Source: CAZTWC01 sp964617105 [NCBI: uncultured Myxococcia bacterium] (GTDB lineage Bacteria > CAZTWC01). From it: a DNA stretch of 26,805 bases. The stretch lies in assembly GCA_964617105.1 (NCBI GenBank), contig CAZTWC010000012.1:2349-29153 (forward strand). Direction: 5' to 3'. The translations under genes and the position numbers were made by a program. Positions 7,894 to 15,702 of the stretch are shown one piece after another (within the stretch, counting starts at the first letter, position 1; every line of letters starts with the position of its first letter). Under the pieces are notes generated by a model. It was not told the DNA's origin. It did not search any database and saw only the letters and a list, made by a program, of their open reading frames with translations.

Positions 7894-9858
7894 ATGAATC
7901 AAAAAAGAATGTCCAAATTGTTTAGAGGGGGAAATTATTTATTTCTCTGTCTGCTACTGGCGGCTTTTCTTGTCGCCTGCGGCAATGAAGAAACAACACC
8001 TGGTACTGAAAACGGCGGTACAGGCAACGACGGTACAGGAGACACCACTGGTGGTGGTAAAACCTGTAGCAACGATCTGAACTGCCAACCCACTGAATAC
8101 TGCGATTTGATCACCAAGTCCTGTAAAGCCAAAGATGGCGGCACTGGAGTCGCAACATGCACCAGCGATGCCAACTGCGCCGCGGGTCAGAAATGCAATC
8201 TCACCACTGGTAAGTGCGAAACTAACAATTTACCATTTAAATGCACCAGCGATGCCAACTGCGCCGCGGGCCAAACATGCAATCTCCTTACTGGTAATTG
8301 CGAAGGTGATGCAACTACTAATCCCCCCACCAGCACCGAGCCGGCCTCCAGCGGCAAAACTTGCACCAGCGATGCTGATTGCGGAACAGAAAAATGTGTC
8401 CCATCATTCTCAGATCAAACCAAAAAATCTTGCCGCAGAGCATGCACCCCCCAACAGGACCTTTGCGGCCCCAATGAAGGTTGCGCTCCTACTCAAATGG
8501 GCGGCATCTGTGTTGCTGATGAATGTTCCTGGGCAAAACCCTGCGCCGGAACCAACACCTGCTTTCCAATTGACACTGACTCCTCTATCTGCATCCCCTC
8601 CGGGCAAATTCCTGCCGGCGGTGACTGTACCTCCAATCAAAACGGCTGTGCCCAGGGCGCTCTTTGTGTGCCAATAGACCAGCAGCAGACCAAATTTGAA
8701 TGTATTATGACCTGTAATCCTGCTCAAAACACCCAGTGCACCGACATGGACTGCAAAGATATCAGTGACAGTTTTAAAAGAGCGACCAACTCTTTTGGAA
8801 TCTGCATGAAAAAAGGCACAGTAGATGCCTACGGCGATTGTGACCAGAACAACCCCTGCAAGCAACCAATGATGTGCGTAATGCTTTCTCAGAACGCTAC
8901 CACGGGAAGTTGTCTCAACCCCTGTAATGTAAAAAATCCCCAGTGCACTGACAAAGATGAGCAGTGCCTGCCCTTACAGAGCGGTGGAGATGAAGGTATA
9001 TGTTACAAACAAAAACCCGGCAATGTCGCTATTGACCAATCTTGTGGTCAGGCTGAAGGCAATTGCAAAGAGGGTCTGATTTGCTTGACTCTCAAAGAGG
9101 GCGACACATCTGGCACCTGCCTGCAAAAATGCGTACCCGGGGATACCACAGTCATCTGCCCCAAAGCGGAACAATCCTGCGTGCCTCTTCAAAGCGGCGG
9201 CGGTGTTTGCTACGCGGCCCCTACCGGTAATAGCGGAAAATATCAAGAGTGCGGCAATGATACCGTGGGTTACTGCAAAAAGGACCTTATGTGCGTAAAT
9301 ACTGAGGCTGATTCCAAAACTGGTACCTGCCTGTCTAAGTGTGACGCCGCTAAAAACAACACCGACAATACCAATGCCGAATGTGTTGAGTCCGGAGAAA
9401 AGTGTTTTCAACTTCAAAACGGCGAAGGTATCTGCTACAAACCACCCACCGGAAACAACGAAAAAGGTGCCAAATGCGGTAGTAAGGCGGCTGGCCACTG
9501 CAAAGAAGGTTTACTGTGTGTCCTCATGGCTCAGGGTGACACAGAGGGCACCTGCCTGACTATTTGCGATCCAGCCAACCCCCAGTGTGACACTGATGAA
9601 CAGTGCATGGGGCTTCAAGGCGGCGGCGGTGTCTGCAGCAAACAAGGTATGTCTACCGGCTCCAATGACGCTGGGCAATCTTGTGGACCCAAATCGGGCG
9701 GCTGTAAAACCGGACTGCTATGCGTCAAACAGAGTCAAACCGAAGAAGAGGGCAAATGCTATATATCCTGCGATCCGGCGAATCCTTCTTGCCCCATGCC
9801 CAGCCAGAACTGTGCACCTATCTCTGCTGGTTCAGGCGGTGTCTGCGCCCCCCCATGA
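7894..9858 (+). CDS. Large cysteine-rich repeat lipoprotein
   Basis: A 654-residue secreted lipoprotein of unknown function. The signal peptide (residues 1-28) ends in LVAC, so C29 would be the lipidated first residue. A Gly/Thr-rich linker follows, then four short C-x(5)-C-x(5-6)-C type units (consensus around CTSDANCAAGQKCNL). After these come about six longer cysteine modules of 60-70 residues, each with a CxxGLLC-like core, a TGTC segment and a closing GGGVC or GICY. The even cysteine pattern suggests disulfide-rich, extracellularly exposed modules like the small cysteine knots (dickkopf/EGF style) common in myxobacterial surface proteins. The ATG at 7894 is preferred over GTG at 7867 because AAGGAG (7882-7887) lies 6 bp upstream of it. 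The gene has its own promoter and terminator, and a paralogue follows. Confidence 0.85.
   Translation: MNQKRMSKLFRGGNYLFLCLLLAAFLVACGNEETTPGTENGGTGNDGTGDTTGGGKTCSNDLNCQPTEYCDLITKSCKAKDGGTGVATCTSDANCAAGQKCNLTTGKCETNNLPFKCTSDANCAAGQTCNLLTGNCEGDATTNPPTSTEPASSGKTCTSDADCGTEKCVPSFSDQTKKSCRRACTPQQDLCGPNEGCAPTQMGGICVADECSWAKPCAGTNTCFPIDTDSSICIPSGQIPAGGDCTSNQNGCAQGALCVPIDQQQTKFECIMTCNPAQNTQCTDMDCKDISDSFKRATNSFGICMKKGTVDAYGDCDQNNPCKQPMMCVMLSQNATTGSCLNPCNVKNPQCTDKDEQCLPLQSGGDEGICYKQKPGNVAIDQSCGQAEGNCKEGLICLTLKEGDTSGTCLQKCVPGDTTVICPKAEQSCVPLQSGGGVCYAAPTGNSGKYQECGNDTVGYCKKDLMCVNTEADSKTGTCLSKCDAAKNNTDNTNAECVESGEKCFQLQNGEGICYKPPTGNNEKGAKCGSKAAGHCKEGLLCVLMAQGDTEGTCLTICDPANPQCDTDEQCMGLQGGGGVCSKQGMSTGSNDAGQSCGPKSGGCKTGLLCVKQSQTEEEGKCYISCDPANPSCPMPSQNCAPISAGSGGVCAPP
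8158..8384 (+). repeat. Short cysteine-unit direct repeats inside the lipoprotein gene
   Basis: A 29-bp identical sequence (encoding CTSDANCAAG) occurs at 8158-8186 and again at 8242-8270, 84 bp or 28 codons apart. A partly diverged third copy begins at 8362. This is an in-frame repeat array that lengthens the N-terminal cysteine region of the protein. Confidence 0.85.
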
Positions 9859-9898
9859 TCCAGCGAATGGCGGCGCTGTTAGTTATTAATTAAACACT

Positions 9899-9927
9899 AA
9901 AGGGGCCTTAAAAGGGCCCCTTTTTTT
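9899..9927 (+). terminator. Rho-independent terminator after the large lipoprotein gene
   Basis: A perfect 9-bp stem, AAAGGGGCC (9899-9907) with GGCCCCTTT (9915-9923), closes a 7-nt loop and runs into a T tract to 9927. It begins 41 bp after the stop at 9858 and ends 15 bp before the next ATG, so the paralogous gene downstream is probably expressed at a lower or separately controlled level. Confidence 0.92.
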
Positions 9928-9941
9928 ATTGGGAGTTAACA

Positions 9942-11015
9942 ATGTTTCTGCTTGGCTATACTGGTTTTCAAAAGACCTGTAGACTTTCATTTTTCTCGCT
10001 AATTTTATTACTCTTTTCTCTTTTGACCGCCTCTTTTTTTTCTAACTGCCTGGCTCCGGAAACCACTTCAACTCCACAATCATTACCAACCGTAGAAATT
10101 CTTCTGATCAAGCACAGCCAAACTCTGGGTAAAGAATGCCTGGCGCATTCCGATTGCCACCCCGAAAATGAAAAATGCGCTCCCGATTTACACCCGCCCA
10201 GAGGTTTAAAATGCCGGCTTAGGTGTAATTCAACCTACGACTCTTGCGATACCAACCAGGGCTGCCTGAATACCGATCTGGGCGGTTTATGCTTTCCCGG
10301 CGATCAGTGTGAAATTACCACCAATCCCTGCCCCGATGAGCAATCGACCTGTTTACCCTGGGATCAAGACTCCTCTTTCTGCCTGCCACCGGGCAATGCA
10401 AAACCGGGTGAACCTTGCACTATTATCCAAGGCTGTTCTCATGGAAATCTCTGCGTTTCCCTTGAGCCCACCAAGCCAAATATAGGACGCTGCCTGACTT
10501 TTTGCAGTTTGGATGAGACCAAATGTCCAGAAGATACCAATTGTATTGATACCAGCCATCATCTCCATCGTCCTCCCGGAAATATTGCCCTTTGCCTGCC
10601 TGAACTTTCGGGTGATTTAAAAGAGGGCGCCGAATGCGGCCTGGATAAAGGACTGTGTCAGGCTGGTTTTTATTGTACCACCGCCCGCCGCGGAAACCTG
10701 CAAGGAACCTGCCGTAAACTATGCCAGGAAAATTGTTCGGAAGACCACCACTGTTACCCCATTAACGGAACTGAGTTAAAGGTCTGCCTGCCGATAAACC
10801 AAACTGTTGAAGGCCATATTGAATTGGGTCAACCCTGTGGACCGCAATTGGGAAACTGCAATTCAGGCTTGCTTTGCGTAAAGGCTCAGCCTTTACAGGA
10901 AAATGGAACCTGTCTGGACATCTGTGGTCCAGAAAAAGATTGCACCATTAAAACCATGCGCTGCTTACCTCTAATTGACAGAAATGAACAAGTCTGCTAT
11001 GACGGTGAAAAATAA
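9942..11015 (+). CDS. Second cysteine-rich surface protein, paralogue of the upstream lipoprotein
   Basis: A 357-residue secreted protein with the same cysteine-module layout as the preceding 654-residue protein but fewer modules. Shared landmarks include QGCLNTDLGGLC, the WDQDSSFCLP segment, and closing modules with CNSGLLCV and NGTC. An N-terminal hydrophobic segment (residues about 15-33) is followed by SNC at 34-36. The residue before C36 is Asn, not the usual Gly/Ala/Ser, so lipidation is uncertain and it may be cleaved by the ordinary signal peptidase or stay anchored. GGGAG just upstream of the ATG is the ribosome binding site. It lies directly after the terminator, so it needs readthrough or a promoter I cannot recognise. 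Function is unknown; a surface or cell-cell contact role is inference. Confidence 0.8.
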   Translation: MFLLGYTGFQKTCRLSFFSLILLLFSLLTASFFSNCLAPETTSTPQSLPTVEILLIKHSQTLGKECLAHSDCHPENEKCAPDLHPPRGLKCRLRCNSTYDSCDTNQGCLNTDLGGLCFPGDQCEITTNPCPDEQSTCLPWDQDSSFCLPPGNAKPGEPCTIIQGCSHGNLCVSLEPTKPNIGRCLTFCSLDETKCPEDTNCIDTSHHLHRPPGNIALCLPELSGDLKEGAECGLDKGLCQAGFYCTTARRGNLQGTCRKLCQENCSEDHHCYPINGTELKVCLPINQTVEGHIELGQPCGPQLGNCNSGLLCVKAQPLQENGTCLDICGPEKDCTIKTMRCLPLIDRNEQVCYDGEK

Positions 11016-11084
11016 CCTCTTACCTGAAAATTATATTTTTAGATCTCACTATTATTATCTTGTATATATCAATAGGGATAAACC

Positions 11085-13880
11085 ATGAAACTTGACCAAT
11101 CATACGATTCTACCAAAATTGAAGAGAAGTGGTACAAATTTTGGGTAGACCATAATTGCTTTCACGCCGATGAACATAATGATAGCAAGCCCCCATACTG
11201 TATTGTAATTCCGCCGCCCAATGTAACCGGTCAACTCCACATGGGCCATGCTATATTTATCACCCTGCAGGATCTTTTAATTCGCTGGAAAAAAATGTCT
11301 GGATTCAATGCCATGTGGCTGCCTGGCACTGATCACGCCGGTATTGCTACCCAAATGGTGGTGGAAAGAGAGATTAAAAACAGTGACAATACTACCCGAC
11401 ATCAAATCGGCCGGGAACAGTTTTTGAACCGGGTTTGGAAATGGAAAGAGGAGAAAGGCGGAAAAATCACAGAACAATTGAAGGTTATGGGCGCCGCTCT
11501 TGACTGGGAGCGAGAACGGTTCACCATGGACCCTGGACTGTCGGCTGCGGTTAGAGAATCTTTTGTAAAATTGTATGAAGAGGAACTTATCTATCGAGAC
11601 TACCGGCTGATTAACTGGTGTCCCCGCTGCCTGACTGCTCTTTCCGATCTGGAAGTTGAATACCAGGAAAATGTCCCTGGCGAATTGTGGTCATTTGCTT
11701 ACCCCCTGGCTGACGGCCCAGAAGAGATAGTGGTCGCTACCACCAGGCCAGAAACCATGCTTGGAGATACAGCAGTTGCCGTCCATCCACAAGATAAACG
11801 TTATCAGCACCTTATAGGTAAAGATATAATCCACCCCCTGTTAAAATACCGATTCCCGGTAATTGCCGATGAAATATTGGTGGATACCAATTTCGGCACA
11901 GGCGCGGTTAAGGTTACCCCAGCCCACGATCCCAACGACTTTGAGGTTGGAAAACGACACAACTTAAAATTTATTACTATCCTGGAAAAAGATGGAGCCC
12001 TTAACCAAAATTGCGGCGCTTATCAAGGAATGGAACGTTTTGAAGCCCGAAAAAAAGTAAAACAGGATCTAACCGACCTGGGACTCCAAAGAGGAAGCCA
12101 GGAACACCAGATGAATATTGGCTCCTGCCAGCGGTGCGGCACTATTATTGAACCATTTTTAAGCAAGCAGTGGTTTGTAAAAATTGCTCCCCTGGCCAAA
12201 CCTGCCATTGAGGCGGTTAAAACCGGCAAGATCGAGTTTGTTCCCCAGGTGTGGGAAAAAACCTATTTTGAGTGGATGAACAATATCAGAGACTGGTGTA
12301 TCTCGCGTCAACTTTGGTGGGGCCATCAAATTCCAGCCTGGTATTGCCAGGATTGCGGTCATGTCAATGTTTCCCGCCAGGATCTGGATAATTGCCAAAA
12401 ATGTGGCTCCGCCAATATTAAGCAGGATGAAGATGTGCTTGATACCTGGTTCTCCTCTGCTCTCTGGCCTTTCAGCACCATGGGCTGGCCTGAAAATACC
12501 AAAACCCTTTCTAAATTCTATCCTACTACTGTTATGGAAACCGGTTTTGATATTATTTTTTTCTGGGTTGCCCGGATGATTATGATGGGTATTCACTTCA
12601 TGAAGGAGGTCCCCTTTAAAACCGTATTTCTCCATGCCATGGTGAGAGACCATGATGGAAAAAAAATGTCAAAGGTCAAAGGCAATGTTATCGATCCTTT
12701 AGATATTATCTATGGTATCTCTCTGGATGACCTTATTCAAAAACGTAGCCATGACGCTAAATCGGTTGGTTTATCGGATCGGGAAACCAACCGAATAGTA
12801 AAAGCCACTAAAAAAGAATTTCCTAAAGGGATGCCCGCAGCCGGGGCTGATGCTCTCAGATTCTCCCTGATCTCCATGGCTGGACATGGACGCGACATCA
12901 AGTTAGACGTAAAAAGAGTTGAAGGGTACCACTTCTTTGCCAATAAAATTTGGAATGCCACTAAATTTGCATTGATTAATCTGGAAGATTTTCAAGATGA
13001 CAATACCGAGTTTGATCCCTTAAGCATGGATCTGAATATTGCCGACAAGTGGATTATAACCCAATTGAGCAAGGTCTGCGGCCAGGTGGTAGAATCTCTG
13101 GAAGCATTTCAATTCGACTCCGCTTCCAGGGATCTTTACTATTTCTTCTGGCATCAGTTGTGCGACTGGTATATCGAGTTATCCAAACCAGTTTTTCAAG
13201 GCACTGATAATCAAGCCAGACATACCAGTCAAAGAGTGCTGGTTCATTGCCTGGATAACGCTATCAGGCTTTTGCATCCATTTATGCCCTTTATAACTGA
13301 AGAGATTTGGCAGGCTCTCCCTTTAAAACGCCATCAAACTCTTAAGTCAATAATGTATGATAATTTTCCTGATAAAAACATGGAATGGGAATTTGCCATT
13401 GAATCCAGTCAAATGACATTTCTAATGGAAGCCATCAAATCGATTCGCGCCATCAGGGGTGAATGTCAGATTAATCCGGGGCAGAAACTTCAAACCATAT
13501 TTTGCCCAACCCTTCAGGAACAAGCCGATATTCTAAGGGACAACCAAGTCTATTTGCAAAATCTGGCTGGTCTAGAAGAAGTTACTATTCTGGATCGAAT
13601 AAAATACCAACGCCAAGGTCCAGTGGCTGCTGCGGTGGTAGATGGCGCCGATATTTTTATCCCCCTGGCCGGTATTATTGATATAGACAAAGAGATGGTG
13701 CGGTTGGAAAAAGAGATTAAAAACATAGACAAGGAGATGGTACGGATAAAAGGGAAATTGCAAAATCCCAACTTTGTGGCCAAAGCGCCCACCCATATTA
13801 TTGAAAAAGAGAAAAACCGGTTGGATGAAAATATTTTTAATCGAGATAAATTGGCAGAAAATCTTCGCCTGCTGCAGTAA
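11085..13880 (+). CDS. valS: Valyl-tRNA synthetase
   Basis: A 931-residue class I synthetase that charges tRNA-Val and edits misactivated threonine. The HIGH motif is HMGH (52-55), preceded by PPPNVTG. The KMSKS motif is KMSK (527-530) followed by VKGNV. An editing domain lies at roughly 190-345. A CxxC...CxxC insertion at about 420-441 looks like the zinc-type knuckle found in this subfamily, with another CxxC near 348. The DVLDTWFSSALWP segment, the anticodon-binding domain (about 680-820) and a C-terminal coiled-coil arm (about 860-930) complete the family layout at normal length. The ATG has a weak AGGGAT upstream. The 69-bp gap before it is AT-rich without a convincing promoter. Confidence 0.97.
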   Translation: MKLDQSYDSTKIEEKWYKFWVDHNCFHADEHNDSKPPYCIVIPPPNVTGQLHMGHAIFITLQDLLIRWKKMSGFNAMWLPGTDHAGIATQMVVEREIKNSDNTTRHQIGREQFLNRVWKWKEEKGGKITEQLKVMGAALDWERERFTMDPGLSAAVRESFVKLYEEELIYRDYRLINWCPRCLTALSDLEVEYQENVPGELWSFAYPLADGPEEIVVATTRPETMLGDTAVAVHPQDKRYQHLIGKDIIHPLLKYRFPVIADEILVDTNFGTGAVKVTPAHDPNDFEVGKRHNLKFITILEKDGALNQNCGAYQGMERFEARKKVKQDLTDLGLQRGSQEHQMNIGSCQRCGTIIEPFLSKQWFVKIAPLAKPAIEAVKTGKIEFVPQVWEKTYFEWMNNIRDWCISRQLWWGHQIPAWYCQDCGHVNVSRQDLDNCQKCGSANIKQDEDVLDTWFSSALWPFSTMGWPENTKTLSKFYPTTVMETGFDIIFFWVARMIMMGIHFMKEVPFKTVFLHAMVRDHDGKKMSKVKGNVIDPLDIIYGISLDDLIQKRSHDAKSVGLSDRETNRIVKATKKEFPKGMPAAGADALRFSLISMAGHGRDIKLDVKRVEGYHFFANKIWNATKFALINLEDFQDDNTEFDPLSMDLNIADKWIITQLSKVCGQVVESLEAFQFDSASRDLYYFFWHQLCDWYIELSKPVFQGTDNQARHTSQRVLVHCLDNAIRLLHPFMPFITEEIWQALPLKRHQTLKSIMYDNFPDKNMEWEFAIESSQMTFLMEAIKSIRAIRGECQINPGQKLQTIFCPTLQEQADILRDNQVYLQNLAGLEEVTILDRIKYQRQGPVAAAVVDGADIFIPLAGIIDIDKEMVRLEKEIKNIDKEMVRIKGKLQNPNFVAKAPTHIIEKEKNRLDENIFNRDKLAENLRLLQ

Positions 13881-13926
13881 TCTTGGGAATTCTATCTACT
13901 ACTTGTCGCGAAAATCTGGTTGGTAA

Positions 13927-14496
13927 CTAACCATTGTTTTTATCGTCAAATATCTCTGCAGAAAATATCTCTATAACCGCCTGGGGTGATCTCCACGAAT
14001 CACTGGGAATACCGGCCTTGCGGCAAGTTTCCGCTAAAAATGTTTCCCGATCCCATTTATACCGGGTAGCCACCTGAGGCAACAGTACTCCGCTTTGTGG
14101 TCCCAGGGTTATATAAATCCCGTGTTCACCAACCTGGATCTCCTCAACTTTTTTAACTCTCTTAAGGGGTGATAACACCGATATCTCCACCTCCAGATCG
14201 GGTAATTCAGTTTTTGATACTGGCGGAAATCTAAAATCGTTAAAAGCAGCTAATATAGCCATCTCCTGTATAGTATTAAAAAGGTTTCTTCTACCTTGAA
14301 AGGTACCAATACAACCCCGTAATTGCCCTTGAATATATAGGGATACAAAAGCGCCTAAATTTTGCTTAAGTTCCTGACTGCTGCCTTCTCTTCCCCAATC
14401 TATATCAGGTAAAGCCTTTTGAGCCAGTTTAGTTTCAATCGTTTGTATTACCAAGTTTAATAAATATTTTTTATTTTCATCATTAATCAAGTTCAT
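13927..14496 (-). CDS. amrA: AMMECR1-domain protein (AmmeMemoRadiSam system protein A type)
   Basis: A 189-residue AMMECR1 family protein. The family hallmark LRGCIG is at residues 59-64, followed by the conserved region with NDFRFPPV and the VEISVLSP strand. The role is unknown; in many bacteria it is encoded with a Memo-like protein and a radical SAM enzyme (AmmeMemoRadiSam), but neither partner is in this window. A strong AGGAGGAG lies upstream of the ATG. The gene is convergent with valS (46 bp apart) and divergent from rpmB. Confidence 0.9.
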   Translation of the reverse strand: MNLINDENKKYLLNLVIQTIETKLAQKALPDIDWGREGSSQELKQNLGAFVSLYIQGQLRGCIGTFQGRRNLFNTIQEMAILAAFNDFRFPPVSKTELPDLEVEISVLSPLKRVKKVEEIQVGEHGIYITLGPQSGVLLPQVATRYKWDRETFLAETCRKAGIPSDSWRSPQAVIEIFSAEIFDDKNNG

Positions 14497-14532
14497 TTTT
14501 ATCTCCTCCTTAATTTCAGTTCTTTATCCAAG

Positions 14533-14552
14533 TATCCAAGAGTACTTGGATA
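14533..14552. promoter_or_regulatory. Perfect palindrome in the amrA-rpmB divergent gap
   Basis: TATCCAAG (14533-14540), a 4-nt AGTA centre, then CTTGGATA (14545-14552). It sits 6 bp upstream of the rpmB -35 element and about 36 bp upstream of the amrA start, so it is placed to act as an operator for either gene. No regulator is identified. Confidence 0.4.
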
Positions 14553-14558
14553 TTAACC

Positions 14559-14586
14559 TTGACTTTTATTGTTTTAATGTTAAACT
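14559..14586 (+). promoter_or_regulatory. Predicted promoter for rpmB
   Basis: TTGACT (14559-14564), a 16-bp spacer and TAAACT (14581-14586), about 80 bp upstream of the rpmB ATG. The -35 is good and the -10 moderate. Confidence 0.5.
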
Positions 14587-14664
14587 ATGCTGTCTTAGAC
14601 TCCTTTTTATTGTATTTAGAATGGTGCTTCAATAGCATTACATACGTATTACCTGGAGAATATC

Positions 14665-14859
14665 ATGTCTAGAAAGTGTAGTATATGTGGGAAAAAACCT
14701 CTGGTGGGAAATAATGTCAGCCATGCTCATAACAAGACCAAAAAGGTATCAAACCCTAATCTGCAAAAGGTCAAAGTGATCACCGATGGCGGTGGAACCA
14801 AGAAAATTGTAGTATGCACAAGTTGTATCCGCAGCGGATTTATTAAAAAAGCCAGTTAA
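14665..14859 (+). CDS. rpmB: 50S ribosomal protein L28, zinc-binding form
   Basis: A 64-residue bL28 protein of the large ribosomal subunit. The N-terminus has CSIC (C5, C8), followed by the SHAHNKTKK segment typical of L28, then C51 and C54 near the C-terminus. The two CxxC pairs mark the zinc-binding (C+) version. TGGAGA upstream of the ATG is the ribosome binding site. It is a single gene facing the polysaccharide export gene, whose stop lies 18 bp away on the other strand. Confidence 0.95.
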   Translation: MSRKCSICGKKPLVGNNVSHAHNKTKKVSNPNLQKVKVITDGGGTKKIVVCTSCIRSGFIKKAS

Positions 14860-14877
14860 TGGTCTCTTCGCTCATCT

Positions 14878-15546
14878 TTAGAAATATGACTGGGGAATAT
14901 AAACAATATCGTCTGGCTGAAGAAATAAGTTTTTTGCCTTACCTTTTCCTATCTCCTCTACCGGCACAATTATCTTCTTCTCTTTTCCTTCCAAAACCCT
15001 GGTAATATTTATTTTATTTTTATCTGCCAATGGGCTAAAGCCACCTGCCAGAGTTAAGGCCTGTATTATAGTCATATTATCTTCAAATGGAAAAGTGCCG
15101 GGATTTTTTACCTCACCAAATACAAATATCTTCTTAGAACGAAATTCCTTAATAAATATTGAAACTTGTGGATTCTGTAAATATTTGTCTCCTAATTTAT
15201 TTTGGATCTCCTCAGCAATATCCACCTGATTTCGGGAAGTTACATTAATCTTTCCTATTAAAGGAAAATTAATATACCCGCTTTGTGGAACCCGATAAAG
15301 GTTGGAAAGATCTTTATTCATAAAGACCCTGACCTCAAATATATCTCCTGGGCCCAGGGTGATGGTTTTACTCTTTTTAGCGGAATAAAAGAGTCCACTC
15401 TTGCCTTTGGCGGTATTCGTATCACCAAAATATTCTGTACTTTCATTGTTAGTTGGATAGGTAATTTTCTTTACACAACCTGGAGAAAGCAATAGTAGCG
15501 AAAAAGTTATTAGAATATTGATTATTACAAGGGTGCAGCAATGCAA
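14878..15546 (-). CDS. Short polysaccharide export (OPX/Wza-family) lipoprotein
   Basis: A 222-residue periplasmic lipoprotein of the outer-membrane polysaccharide export family. A hydrophobic signal ends in LLSPGC with C24 as the probable lipidated residue. Residues about 60-145 form the Poly_export domain (begins ITLGPGDIFEVRVF). Residues about 148-215 form one SLBB domain (FVFGEVKNPGTFPF...). It is shorter than E. coli Wza (about 380 residues) and lacks the C-terminal helix that forms the outer-membrane pore. Such short OPX proteins are thought to depend on a separate beta-barrel porin, and one is encoded just upstream. The TTG start is supported by AGGAGG 9 bp upstream. No Wzc, Wzx, Wzy or glycosyltransferase genes are in the window. 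Confidence 0.88.
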   Translation of the reverse strand: MHCCTLVIINILITFSLLLLSPGCVKKITYPTNNESTEYFGDTNTAKGKSGLFYSAKKSKTITLGPGDIFEVRVFMNKDLSNLYRVPQSGYINFPLIGKINVTSRNQVDIAEEIQNKLGDKYLQNPQVSIFIKEFRSKKIFVFGEVKNPGTFPFEDNMTIIQALTLAGGFSPLADKNKINITRVLEGKEKKIIVPVEEIGKGKAKNLFLQPDDIVYIPQSYF

Positions 15547-15591
15547 CTGATTATGCCTCCTGGAGTTTGATGATTAAACCCTGAAAGTAAA

Positions 15592-15620
15592 AGACCGGGA
15601 GTGATTACTGCTCCCGGTCT
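15592..15620. terminator. Strong hairpin between the beta-barrel and OPX genes
   Basis: A perfect 10-bp stem, AGACCGGGAG (15592-15601) with CTCCCGGTCT (15611-15620), around a 9-nt loop. Read on the minus strand, the direction of both flanking genes, it is followed by TTTT, a short T run. It may act as a partial terminator or attenuator, or as an RNA-stability element that lowers OPX relative to the porin. Confidence 0.55.
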
Positions 15621-15702
15621 CGGTTTTAATATCAATAGAAGTTTCTGCCCCGGTTAGCATTTTTATGCTGTATTTGAATTACCTGGGGAGAAGCGTATAA
15701 AT

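Noticed and set aside
8135-9889. Several Ala/Pro-rich frames on both strands over the cysteine-rich gene
   Set aside because: The repeated Cys/Gly/Thr codons keep other frames open; none has a ribosome binding site or recognisable domain.
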